From Nocardioides pinisoli (lineage in GTDB: Bacteria; Actinomycetota; Actinomycetes; Propionibacteriales; Nocardioidaceae): DNA of 64,000 nucleotides. Location of the stretch: assembly GCF_024199985.1 (NCBI RefSeq), contig NZ_JANARS010000004.1, positions 310,001 to 374,000 on the forward strand, in the 5' to 3' direction. Both the position numbers and the translations under genes were made by a program. This document shows, in pieces, positions 27,018-34,993 of the stretch (position 1 is its first letter; every line of letters begins with the position of its first letter). Under the pieces are notes generated by a model. The model saw only the letters and a list, made by a program, of their open reading frames with translations, had not been told where the DNA came from and searched no databases.

Positions 27018-30000
27018 TCAGAGGCGGGCCAGCTCGGCGGCGGAGCGGTCCGCCCAGAGCGCCAGGCCGAGGTGCTCGTGCACGTCGCGCGCGGCGTGCA
27101 GGTGCTCACGCGCCGCGGCGACGTCGCCGGTGGCGGCGGCCAGCAGTCCCAGTGAGTGGTGGACGCTCCCCCGGAAGCCCACCGGCACCGAGATCGCGAG
27201 CCGCTCGGCGTACGGCGTCAGCGCGGCCGCGAGGTCGCGGGCGGCGTCGGCGTCGCCCAGGGCCGCCCACACCTCGGCGCGCACGGCGGTGAGCATCAGC
27301 CAGAGGTAGTCCGGCAGCAGCGGCGGCTGGTCGCGCCACTCCCCCAGCAGCAGCCGCAGGTCGTCGTGGCGGCCGCTGCGCACCATCGCCAGCGCGTGCA
27401 CCTCCCGCAGCCCGGGATGGAAGTGGCGCACCTCCCCGAGCACCGGCTCCATCTCGGCCAGCCGCCCCTGCACGTCACGCACGAGCGAGAGCTGGCACAG
27501 CCCGATGCCATAGCCGGACATGGCCAGGGTCGCCTGGAACGCCTCGTTGTCCTCGATGGCGCGCTCCGACTCCTCGAGCCGTCCCTCGAGCGCGAGCCGG
27601 AGCGCCAGGCACCAGCCGCTGACCGCGAGGTTCTGGCCGAGGTGGTGGCGCTCGGCGAGCTCGTGCGCCCGGACCACGTCGGAGTGCGCGGCGTCGAGGC
27701 GGCCGAGCTCCCCGCGGTCCTGCGCGCGGGCGGTCAGCGCGCCGGCGAGGTCGTGCGGCGCTCCGACCCGTGCGGCGAGGTCGACGATCTCGTCCGAGAG
27801 GGGCATCCGGTGGTGCAGCAGGTCGGGTCGCAGGAGCGCGACCTGGGCCAGGCGGAGGGTGAGCAGCTCGCGCCTGCCCCGGTCCGACGATCGATGGACG
27901 ACGGCCACCGCCTCGTCGGAGAGCCGGGTCGACACCTCGCTGCTCCCCGGCCGGTTGAGGTGCTCGGCGGCCATCGCCGCCGTCAGCACCCCCCACGTGC
28001 CGGCCTCGGCCGGGTCGTCCGCGGAGAACATCTCGCGCACCCGTCCCCAGAGCTCGATGGCCTCGTCGTCGTAGTCCGGGTGGGCGCGCCAGCCCCACAC
28101 CATGCCCTCGGTGACGGTGAGCAGGGCGGCGACGGCCGCGTCCCGGTCCCCACGGCCGAGGGCGGAGCGTGCCGCGCGCTCCGCCGGTGACCACGCATCG
28201 ACGGGCCGGCCCACCCGGGTCAGGGCCCGGGCCACGGCGACCAGCACGTCCTCGCGCTCGCGGTCGTCGGTGGTCGCGTCGAGTGCCTGGAGCTCCTCGG
28301 CGAGGGTGGCCAGGCGCAGGGCCTCGTCGTAGGCGGCCGCCGACGACGCCTCCGCCGCCGCGCGCCGCGCCAGGACCCACCCGGAGCGCGCGTGCGCCGG
28401 ACCGGCCAGCCGGTAGTGCTCGGCGAGGTCGGCGGCCACCTCGCCGACCCGCCCGGCCCAGACCTCCTCGAGGGCCGCGGCGACGCGCGCGTGCAGCCGG
28501 GCGCGCGTGGGTGACGGCAGGGCCTCCTGGAGCGCGTCGCGCACGAGCGCGTGCGTGAAGCGGTAGCGCCCCGGTCCCTCCTCGTCGACGAGACCGAGGA
28601 CCTGCGCGCCCTCGACCGCGTCGGCGACGGCGGCCGGGTCGCCGGTCAGCACGTCGAGCACCGCGACGTCGAACACCCTGCCCGCCACCGCGGCAGCCCT
28701 CAGCACCTCGACCGCCGCGTCGGGCAGCTGGCGTGACCGCTGGCGTACGACGTCGCGCACCCCGCCCGGCACGCGGCTCCAGGCGGGCGCGGCGGGGTCG
28801 CCGAGCGCGCCCTCGCCGACCAGGAAGCGGACCAGCTCGGTGAGGTAGAAGGGGTTGCCGTCGGTGCGCCCGACCAGCGCGGTCGCCACGTCGAGCGCGA
28901 CGTGACGCCCCGAGCGGCGGCTCGCCCAGTCGGCGACGGCCGCGGCGTCGAGGCCGCCCAGGTCGATCCGCACCGGGTCGAGGCGCGCGATCACGCCCAT
29001 CGCGTCGGCGAGGGCGTCACCGATCTCGGCCGGGGCGACCCGGGAGGTGACCAGCAGGACCGCAGGCGTCCCGGCGAGCCCGCCCGCCATCCGGCGCAGC
29101 AGGCGCAGGCTCTCCGCGTCGGCCCAGTGCAGGTCGTCGAGCACCAGCAGTGTCGGCAGGTCGCCCGCGACGGCCGCCAGGACCGCGTCGGCCTGGCGGA
29201 AGCTCACCGACGCCGCGTCGCCGACGTCGTCGGCGTCGGTGCCGAGCACGTCGCGCCCCACAGCCTGCTCGAGGGCTCGCGACCACGCGTGGAGCGGCGG
29301 TGACCCCTCGGCGTCCCAGCCGCCGCGCCCCACGCGGAACCCGCGGGCGGCGGCGAGCCGGGCGACCGTGTCGGCGAGCCGGGTCTTGCCGATCCCGGGC
29401 TCGCCGCTGACGACGACCACGCGTCCACGCCCCTCGGTCGCGCCGTCGAGGGCGCGGGTGGCCGCGTCCACGGCCTCCGTGCGCCCGACGAGCGGGTCCG
29501 GGTCGGCGGCCGGAGCGGGCGCGACGGGCTCCGGCACACGGCTCGTGACCGGCGCCCGCGCGGGAGCAGCCGTGCCGCCCGGCGCGTCGAGCGCCTCGTC
29601 CTGGCGCAGCACCTGCTCCTCGAGCCGTCTCAGCTCCGGCCCCGGGTCGACGCCGAGCTCGTCGGCGAGGTGCTCGCGCGCCCGGCGGAGGGCAGCGAGG
29701 GCGTCTCCCTGGCGGTGCGAGCGGTAGAGCGCCAGCGTCAGCAGCCACCACAGGCGCTCCTGCAGAGGGTGGAGGCCTACCAGGTGCTCGAGGTGGGCCA
29801 CGGCCTCGGCGTGCTCCCCGCGGGCGAGCCGAAGCTCCCACAGCCGGGCGACGGAGGCGAGCCGCAGCTCATCCAGCCGGGTGGCCTCGGCGCGGAGGCT
29901 GGGACTGTCCGCACCGGCGTAGGGGTCCCCCCGCCACAGCTCGAGCGCGTCGGTGAGCAGCTGCTCCTCGTGCGCCTCGTCCCCTGCGCGGGCCTCGCGC

Positions 30001-30332
30001 AGCAGGCGCGCGAAGCGCCGGGCGTCGACGGCGTCGGCGGGGACGTCCAGGGAGTAGCCGGCCGGGTGCGTGCGCAGGCGGCCGGCCGGAGCCCCGGGCC
30101 GGCGGCCGGGCTCCAGGGCACGTCGCAGGCGGGCGACGTAGGACTGCAGGGACGCCTCGACGCGCGCCGGTGGGGACTCGCCCCACATCTGGTCGATGAG
30201 CTGCTCGACGGGGACCGGACGTCCGGCCGCCGCGACCAGCAGGGCGAGGAGGGCGCGCGGCTTCGGCCCACCGAGGTCGGCGACCTCCCCTCCGACCTCG
30301 ACCTCGAGGTCGCCCAGCACCCGGACCAGCAC
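27018..30332 (-). CDS. SARP/BTAD-type transcriptional regulator with AAA ATPase domain
   Basis: This 1104-residue regulator belongs to the AfsR-like group. The N-terminus is an OmpR-type winged helix (about 1-95, GGPKPRALLALLVAA, ARVEASLQSYVARLRRAL), then a bacterial transcriptional activator domain (about 100-245). An NTPase domain follows, with Walker A GEPGIGKT (310-317) and Walker B LLVLDDLHWAD (399-400 acidic pair). The last 400 residues are helical, TPR-like repeats. SARPs bind direct repeats near -35 and activate antibiotic or stress genes. No biosynthetic cluster is adjacent, so the target is unknown. A -10-like TAGATT ends six bases before the GTG. Confidence 0.9.
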   Translation of the reverse strand: MLVRVLGDLEVEVGGEVADLGGPKPRALLALLVAAAGRPVPVEQLIDQMWGESPPARVEASLQSYVARLRRALEPGRRPGAPAGRLRTHPAGYSLDVPADAVDARRFARLLREARAGDEAHEEQLLTDALELWRGDPYAGADSPSLRAEATRLDELRLASVARLWELRLARGEHAEAVAHLEHLVGLHPLQERLWWLLTLALYRSHRQGDALAALRRAREHLADELGVDPGPELRRLEEQVLRQDEALDAPGGTAAPARAPVTSRVPEPVAPAPAADPDPLVGRTEAVDAATRALDGATEGRGRVVVVSGEPGIGKTRLADTVARLAAARGFRVGRGGWDAEGSPPLHAWSRALEQAVGRDVLGTDADDVGDAASVSFRQADAVLAAVAGDLPTLLVLDDLHWADAESLRLLRRMAGGLAGTPAVLLVTSRVAPAEIGDALADAMGVIARLDPVRIDLGGLDAAAVADWASRRSGRHVALDVATALVGRTDGNPFYLTELVRFLVGEGALGDPAAPAWSRVPGGVRDVVRQRSRQLPDAAVEVLRAAAVAGRVFDVAVLDVLTGDPAAVADAVEGAQVLGLVDEEGPGRYRFTHALVRDALQEALPSPTRARLHARVAAALEEVWAGRVGEVAADLAEHYRLAGPAHARSGWVLARRAAAEASSAAAYDEALRLATLAEELQALDATTDDREREDVLVAVARALTRVGRPVDAWSPAERAARSALGRGDRDAAVAALLTVTEGMVWGWRAHPDYDDEAIELWGRVREMFSADDPAEAGTWGVLTAAMAAEHLNRPGSSEVSTRLSDEAVAVVHRSSDRGRRELLTLRLAQVALLRPDLLHHRMPLSDEIVDLAARVGAPHDLAGALTARAQDRGELGRLDAAHSDVVRAHELAERHHLGQNLAVSGWCLALRLALEGRLEESERAIEDNEAFQATLAMSGYGIGLCQLSLVRDVQGRLAEMEPVLGEVRHFHPGLREVHALAMVRSGRHDDLRLLLGEWRDQPPLLPDYLWLMLTAVRAEVWAALGDADAARDLAAALTPYAERLAISVPVGFRGSVHHSLGLLAAATGDVAAAREHLHAARDVHEHLGLALWADRSAAELARL

Positions 30333-30338
30333 GCGCCC

Positions 30339-30344
30339 AATCTA
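30339..30344 (-). promoter_or_regulatory. -10-like TAGATT for the SARP gene
   Basis: TAGATT on the minus strand ends six bases before the GTG at 30332. No ribosome-binding site is seen, so the transcript is probably leaderless. Confidence 0.5.
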
Positions 30345-30366
30345 GGCGGCGCGGCTGGTCCGGGTC

Positions 30367-30381
30367 CCCCGAAAATCGGGG
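30367..30381 (-). terminator. Short hairpin after the membrane-protein gene
   Basis: CCCCGA/TCGGGG with a 3-base loop follows the stop codon of the six-helix protein gene and precedes the SARP promoter. The stem is only 6 bp, so termination may be partial. Confidence 0.45.
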
Positions 30382-30386
30382 TAGTT

Positions 30387-31049
30387 CTAGCCCACCAGCG
30401 CGGGCTGCGGGGTCGCCGCCGTCCGTCGCTGCGGCGCGCCGCCCAACCCGGTGGCCAGAGAGAACAGCGCCAGCGCGATCCCCGCGAGGGCGAAGACCGG
30501 GCTGAGCTCCGCCCGCGGGAACAGCAGCGTGAGCGGCACGGAGAACGCGTGGGCGAGACCGGCCACGACGCCGACGAGGGCGATGCCCCGGCGCCAGCCG
30601 GTCCACACGCGCCCGAAGGACCAGGCGAGGAACACAATGGCCCAGCCGGTGATCGGGTAGAGCACGGTCGCCAGGCCGATGTGGGTCATCGCGACGGGTG
30701 CGGCGTGGCCGTGCGCGAGCTCCTCGGAGTCGACGACGGCAGCGAGGTGGAAGACGGTCTCGACGACGTAGACCGACACGATCGCTGCGACGATCGTCAG
30801 GGTGCGCTGGACGCTGGCGGGCCAGGCGCGCGAGCGGACCGCCGCCCACAGGCCGAGCGCGAGCAGCACGGTGCTGGCCGCGACGAGCGAGTGCCCGGGG
30901 ACCCAGCTCTCGTCGGCGGTCATGGTGGCCAGCTCCTGGCGCAGCGTGTCGGAGCCGTCGGCGGCGGGGTGCATGGGGCCGCCGGCGGCCAGGAGGACGC
31001 CGGAGGCCACGAGTAGGAAGCGCCAGCCGTGGGTGCGGAGCAGTGACAT
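30387..31049 (-). CDS. Six-helix membrane protein of unknown function
   Basis: This 220-residue integral membrane protein has predicted helices at about 8-26, 53-71, 82-105, 124-144, 155-176 and 184-203. The loop after helix one has a conserved-looking GGPMHPAADGSDTLRQEL. I do not recognise a family; similar proteins are annotated as hypothetical. The ATG at 31049 has AAAGG eight bases upstream; the frame is open further but lacks hydrophobic or conserved sequence there. It lies upstream of the SARP gene on the same strand, separated by a small hairpin, and could be functionally linked to it. Confidence 0.7.
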   Translation of the reverse strand: MSLLRTHGWRFLLVASGVLLAAGGPMHPAADGSDTLRQELATMTADESWVPGHSLVAASTVLLALGLWAAVRSRAWPASVQRTLTIVAAIVSVYVVETVFHLAAVVDSEELAHGHAAPVAMTHIGLATVLYPITGWAIVFLAWSFGRVWTGWRRGIALVGVVAGLAHAFSVPLTLLFPRAELSPVFALAGIALALFSLATGLGGAPQRRTAATPQPALVG

Positions 31050-31151
31050 GTGATGGACCTTTCGAGTCGGTGGTCGCACCACCGTCGCGGCCGGGGCTTG
31101 CAGGACGCTTGACGCCTGCTGGACGCCCGAGCCACCCCGAGCCAACCCGGG

Positions 31152-32378
31152 TCAGCCGACCGCGGCCGCCAGCGCTCCCGCGAGGTCGCCCCGCCCGCCC
31201 ACCACCACGTCGTCGAGCCCGAGCCAGCCCGCCAGCCGTCGCAGCTCCGCGGCCAGCTCGTCGGCGGTCTCCGCCGGGGCGCCGGGCTCGGCGAAGGCAC
31301 CGGGCACGAGCAGGCGCCCGGTCGCCCGGTCGGCCTTGAGGTCGACCCGGGCGACGAGCCGGTCACCGAGGAGGAAGGGCAGGACGTAGTAGCCGTGCAC
31401 CCGCTTCTCGGCGGGGACGTAGATCTCGATGCGGTAGAAGAACCCGAAGAGCGCCTCGGCCCGGGACCGCTCCCACACCACCGGGTCGAAGGGGCTGAGC
31501 AGGGTGCGGGCGCCCACCCGCCGCGGCACACGAGCCTCGCGGTGCAGGTAGGCCGGGCGCTTCCAGCCCTGCACGGCCACCGGCACCAGCTCCCCTGACT
31601 CGACGAGCTCGTCGATGGCCACCTTCACGCTCGCCTTCCCCGGGGCGGGCTGGAGGCGCAGGCGGTAGTAGTCGGCGAGGCACAGGCTGCTCGCGACGCC
31701 GTGCGAGCGGGCCGCGCGGCTCACGAGCGCGGTCACCGCCTCCTGCGGCGTCGGCGTCGGCGCCGCGAGGACCGCGGCGGGCAGCACCCGCTCCGGCACG
31801 TCGTAGAGCACCTCGAACTGGCTGTTGCGCCCGGCGATCGCGACGTCTCCGACGAGGTAGAGGTAGTCGAGGACCTTGCGGGCCTCCGACCAGTTCCAGC
31901 CCCAGTGCTCCTTGGTGCGCGGACCGGTGCTGAAGTCGTCCTCGAGGTCACGCGCCGTGACCGGGCCGCGGTCGCGCACCGCGGCGAGCACCTGCGGCTC
32001 GAGCGCGGCGTCGGCGGTGAAGCCCCACTTGCCGCGCTCGGCGCGGTAGCTCTCCATGCGGTGCCGCATCAGCGGCCACAGCTCGACCGGCATCAGCGCC
32101 TGGACGTGCGCCCAGTACTCCACCAGGCGGCGGGGCCGGCGCGCGGTGCCGTGCTGGGCGCGCCGCAGCAGGTCGACGTCGTAGGGGCCCATCCGCGAGT
32201 AGAGCGGCATGAAGTGCGCCCGCTGCAGCACGTTGACCGAGTCGACCTGGAGCACGCCGGTGCGCGCGAGCGTGCGGTCGAGAGTCGCCATCGTGGGCGT
32301 GGCGTGCGGGCGGGCGGTGAAGCCCTGCGCGGCCAGCGCGATGCGGCGCGCCTGGAGGGTGGTGAGCGACTCGGTCAC
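31152..32378 (-). CDS. YcaQ/AlkX-type DNA glycosylase family protein
   Basis: This 408-residue winged-helix protein belongs to the HTH_42 family (YcaQ, AlkZ), glycosylases that unhook interstrand crosslinks and remove bulky alkyl lesions. Gln44-Val-Asp46 in VLQVDSVNVLQR matches the catalytic QxD motif of the YcaQ/AlkX branch rather than the QxQ of AlkZ (recalled). Other family marks are HFMPLYSRMGPYD, EYWAHVQALMP and VARVDLKADRATGRL. The GTG at 32378 was chosen because the conserved start reads SLTTLQARRIALAAQGF. It lies downstream of an orphan response regulator and is probably a housekeeping DNA-repair gene. Confidence 0.82.
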   Translation of the reverse strand: MTESLTTLQARRIALAAQGFTARPHATPTMATLDRTLARTGVLQVDSVNVLQRAHFMPLYSRMGPYDVDLLRRAQHGTARRPRRLVEYWAHVQALMPVELWPLMRHRMESYRAERGKWGFTADAALEPQVLAAVRDRGPVTARDLEDDFSTGPRTKEHWGWNWSEARKVLDYLYLVGDVAIAGRNSQFEVLYDVPERVLPAAVLAAPTPTPQEAVTALVSRAARSHGVASSLCLADYYRLRLQPAPGKASVKVAIDELVESGELVPVAVQGWKRPAYLHREARVPRRVGARTLLSPFDPVVWERSRAEALFGFFYRIEIYVPAEKRVHGYYVLPFLLGDRLVARVDLKADRATGRLLVPGAFAEPGAPAETADELAAELRRLAGWLGLDDVVVGGRGDLAGALAAAVG

Positions 32379-32445
32379 GAGGGAACCCAACCACGCGCGT
32401 ACGACACCCCGGCGCGGACGGCGGGGCACCGGCGGGGTGGTGGTC

Positions 32446-33126
32446 CTACGGGAGGTCCAACAACTTCTCGCGCATGGCGTACATGACGGCCTCCATGCGG
32501 GAGTGCAGCTGCAGCTTCTCCAGGATGTTGCGGACGTGGTTCTTGACGGTGTTCTCGGAGATGAAGAGCTCCTTGGCGACCTCGCGGTTGTTGAGGCCCT
32601 TGGCCACCAGGCGCAGGACCTCCAGCTCGCGCTCGGTGAGGCGCAGGGCGGGGCCCTGCTCGCGCTCGGGCTTGGACATCTGCTTGAACTCGTCGATGAG
32701 CTTGACGGCCATCGACGGGCTGATCAGCGACTGTCCCTCGTTGACCACGCGGACCGCCTGGGCGACCTCCTCGATCGAGGAGTCCTTGAGCAGGTAGCCG
32801 GCGGCACCGTTCTTGACCGACTCGTAGAGGTCGGCCTCCTCGTCGGAGACGGTGAGCATGATGATCTTGGTGGCCGGCACGGCCTCCTTGATCGCGCGGC
32901 ACGCCTCGACGCCGGTGCGTCGCGGCATCCGGACGTCGAGCAGGATCACGTCGGGCGCGGTGGTGATCGCCAGCTCGGTCGCGGTGATGCCGTCGGCGGC
33001 CTCGCCGACGACCTCGATGTCGGTGTCACCGCCCAGCAGCATGATGAGGCCACGGCGGAAGAGCTCTTGGTCGTCGACGACCAGGACACGAACGGGTTCG
33101 TTCCCAGCGGATGTTGCCTCGGTCAC
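32446..33126 (-). CDS. NarL/LuxR-type response regulator, orphan
   Basis: This 226-residue two-component regulator has a receiver domain (about 11-130) with Asp18-Asp19, phosphoacceptor Asp64 in VILLDVRMP and Lys114 in GYLLKDSS. A LuxR-type helix-turn-helix follows (about 163-210, [16 protein letters not shown], then [15 protein letters not shown]). No histidine kinase lies beside it. Its neighbour on the same strand upstream is hpf, 56 bases away. A -10-like CATGAT ends six bases before the GTG. The signal and targets are unknown. Confidence 0.92.
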   Translation of the reverse strand: MTEATSAGNEPVRVLVVDDQELFRRGLIMLLGGDTDIEVVGEAADGITATELAITTAPDVILLDVRMPRRTGVEACRAIKEAVPATKIIMLTVSDEEADLYESVKNGAAGYLLKDSSIEEVAQAVRVVNEGQSLISPSMAVKLIDEFKQMSKPEREQGPALRLTERELEVLRLVAKGLNNREVAKELFISENTVKNHVRNILEKLQLHSRMEAVMYAMREKLLDLP

Positions 33127-33132
33127 GCGCGC

Positions 33133-33138
33133 ATCATG
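33133..33138 (-). promoter_or_regulatory. -10-like CATGAT for the response regulator
   Basis: CATGAT on the minus strand ends six bases before the GTG at 33126, which lacks a ribosome-binding site. Confidence 0.35.
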
Positions 33139-33182
33139 TCATGCGCGCGCGACCGGGGGGCAGGGGTCGTCCCGGACGGGAT

Positions 33183-33797
33183 TCAGTCGACCTCGAGGGA
33201 GATGACTCCGTAGTCGTAGCCGCGACGGCGGTAGACCACGGCCGGACGCTCGCTCTCCTTGTCGACGTAGAGGTAGAAGTCGTGCCCGACCAGCTCCATC
33301 TCGTAGAGGGCCTGGTCGAGGGTCATCGGGACCGCGCTGTGGGACTTCTCGCGCACCACGAGCGGGCCGTCACCGGTCACGGTGATCGGTCCCACCTTGC
33401 GCTCCACGACGACGTCGTCGTCGGCGGTCGTGTCCTCGACCTCGGGCATCGAGGCCAGCGCCTCGCCGACCGAGACGTGGGCGTTGCGGCCCTTGTGCAC
33501 GCGCCTCCGGTCGGCGGCGCGACGCATCTGCGCCTGCATCTTGTCGAGGGCCAGGTCGAGGGCGCCCATCTTGTCCTCGGCCGCCGCCTCGGCCCGGATC
33601 ACCGGGCCCTTGGAGAACGCGGTGAGCTCGACCTTGGTCGACCGGTCGTGCTGTCGGGGGTTCTTCTCGAGCTCCACCTCCACCTGGACGCGCATGATGC
33701 GGTGGTCGTGCTTCTCCAGACGGGAGAGCTTCTCGGACACGTGCTCGCGGAACCGGTCGGACACCTCGCAGTGCCGTCCCGTGACCACAACCTCCAT
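33183..33797 (-). CDS. hpf: Ribosome hibernation-promoting factor, long form
   Basis: This 204-residue protein binds the 30S decoding region and dimerises 70S ribosomes to 100S in stationary phase. The N-terminal S30AE domain (1-100: MEVVVTGRHCEVSDRFREHV, in outline, and KVELTAFSKGPVIRAEA) is followed by a linker and the C-terminal dimerisation domain (LVVREKSHSAVPMTLDQAL, DFYLYVDKESERPAVVYRRR). Both parts mark the long form. GAGGAGG lies five bases before the ATG. In M. tuberculosis the equivalent gene (Rv3241c, recalled) also sits between secA1 and a comF-like gene. Confidence 0.93.
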   Translation of the reverse strand: MEVVVTGRHCEVSDRFREHVSEKLSRLEKHDHRIMRVQVEVELEKNPRQHDRSTKVELTAFSKGPVIRAEAAAEDKMGALDLALDKMQAQMRRAADRRRVHKGRNAHVSVGEALASMPEVEDTTADDDVVVERKVGPITVTGDGPLVVREKSHSAVPMTLDQALYEMELVGHDFYLYVDKESERPAVVYRRRGYDYGVISLEVD

Positions 33798-34232
33798 GTG
33801 AACCTCCTCAACTAGCGAACGGTCCGCACCCCTCCATTTCGCCGCGGCGGCACACCCGCCGGGGCAGGGTGGGATGGAGCCCGCCCGGCCGACCTGGTCT
33901 TCGACCCCACAACCGCCTGCTGAAGCGTTCGCAACTTCTCCGTCACTACTGGCCTTCTCCCGGCATCCGGCACATCTGGTGCCGGAGACGGGGCAGGACT
34001 TACTTCTAAGCCGCACCGTGATCGTCCGACGGACGGCGCGCTGCAGGACAGCGCAGTGCCCGGGGACTTACGTGGACCGTTTCGCCTGCGACTGGCATCG
34101 GCTTGCCTCGGGTCGGGCCCCACGCCGCACCTGACGGTGACGCGCGCAGCCCTCTCCGTGACGCAACCACGGACCCGGGCGGACTCCATGACAAGACGCT
34201 AGCCCCTCCACTGTCCCGGGCCAACCGCGGGG
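33798..34232. other. 435-bp gene-free region upstream of hpf
   Basis: This is the longest gene-free stretch apart from the repeat array. It is less GC-rich near 33925-33960 and holds a perfect 7-bp inverted repeat with a 5-base loop (33967-33985) and the octamer GGACTTAC twice (33996, 34064). Short frames inside lack coding features. It probably contains the hpf promoter and a long leader, but I recognise no riboswitch class. Confidence 0.5.
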
Positions 34233-34970
34233 TCACCTGTCGGTCCGGCCGGGCCCGCGGCGGCGCGTGGCGGCCACGGCGGCGACCGCGACGGGCGGCA
34301 GGCCGACCGCCTCGAGCGCCCGCTGCGCCTCCCGCGCGGTCGACCCGGTGGTGAGCACGTCGTCGCAGACCACGACGTGCGCCCGGCCCCACCGACGCCC
34401 CACGCGGGCGAGGGCCGCGGACGGACAGTGCATCGAGCCGGCCATGTTGGCGGCCCGGCCACCGGCGTCGAGCCCGGCCTGGTCGGCGGCGCCGCGCGAG
34501 ACGAGCAGCGGCGCGACCACCGCGGGACGCTCCCGGCGTACGCGCGCGGCGGCCCGGCGGACCAGCGCGGCGGTGGCCTCGTAGCCCCGGCGCCGACCCG
34601 CACCCGGCCGCGACGGCACCGGGACCAGCAGGAGCGGTACGTCCGGGTCGAGGTCGGCGGCGGCGCCGTGGACGGCCCGGGCGAGCAGGTCGCCGAGCAC
34701 GCGTCGGTGACCCCACTGGCCGCGGTCCTTGTGACCGACCACCAGGGACCGCACGGCGCCGTCGTAGGCCTCGACGACCCACGGCGCCACGAGTCCGTCG
34801 GGCACGGGGGTCGGCCACGCCATCCGCGGGGTGTCGGCCAGGCCGCAGCGGCACGCCGGGCACAGCATCCGCCCCGGCCGGTCGCAGCCCACGCACCGGC
34901 TGCCGAGGAACAGGTCGAGGGCCTCGTCGAGCACCCGCCCATGCCAGCAGGAGGCGTCGTACGACGGCAA
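34233..34970 (-). CDS. ComF-family phosphoribosyltransferase-like protein
   Basis: This 245-residue protein has an N-terminal zinc-finger segment (FLGSRCVGCDRPGRMLCPACRCG in outline: Cys pairs CVGC and CPAC) and a phosphoribosyltransferase fold with the PRPP-binding motif VVVCDDVLTTGSTAREA. ComF is needed for DNA uptake in naturally competent bacteria, with a proposed role on single-stranded DNA. Other competence genes are not in this window. The in-frame start is uncertain: TTG at 34970, or a GTG twelve codons later at 34934. It follows lpqB by 23 bases and is likely the last gene of the mtrAB-lpqB transcription unit. Confidence 0.85.
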   Translation of the reverse strand: MPSYDASCWHGRVLDEALDLFLGSRCVGCDRPGRMLCPACRCGLADTPRMAWPTPVPDGLVAPWVVEAYDGAVRSLVVGHKDRGQWGHRRVLGDLLARAVHGAAADLDPDVPLLLVPVPSRPGAGRRRGYEATAALVRRAAARVRRERPAVVAPLLVSRGAADQAGLDAGGRAANMAGSMHCPSAALARVGRRWGRAHVVVCDDVLTTGSTAREAQRALEAVGLPPVAVAAVAATRRRGPGRTDR

Positions 34971-34993
34971 CCGGGCGCGGCCCGGCCTGTGGA

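Noticed and set aside
33798..34232. ydaO-type (c-di-AMP) or cobalamin riboswitch before hpf
   Set aside because: I could not align the conserved core of either class by eye; left as an unexplained region.
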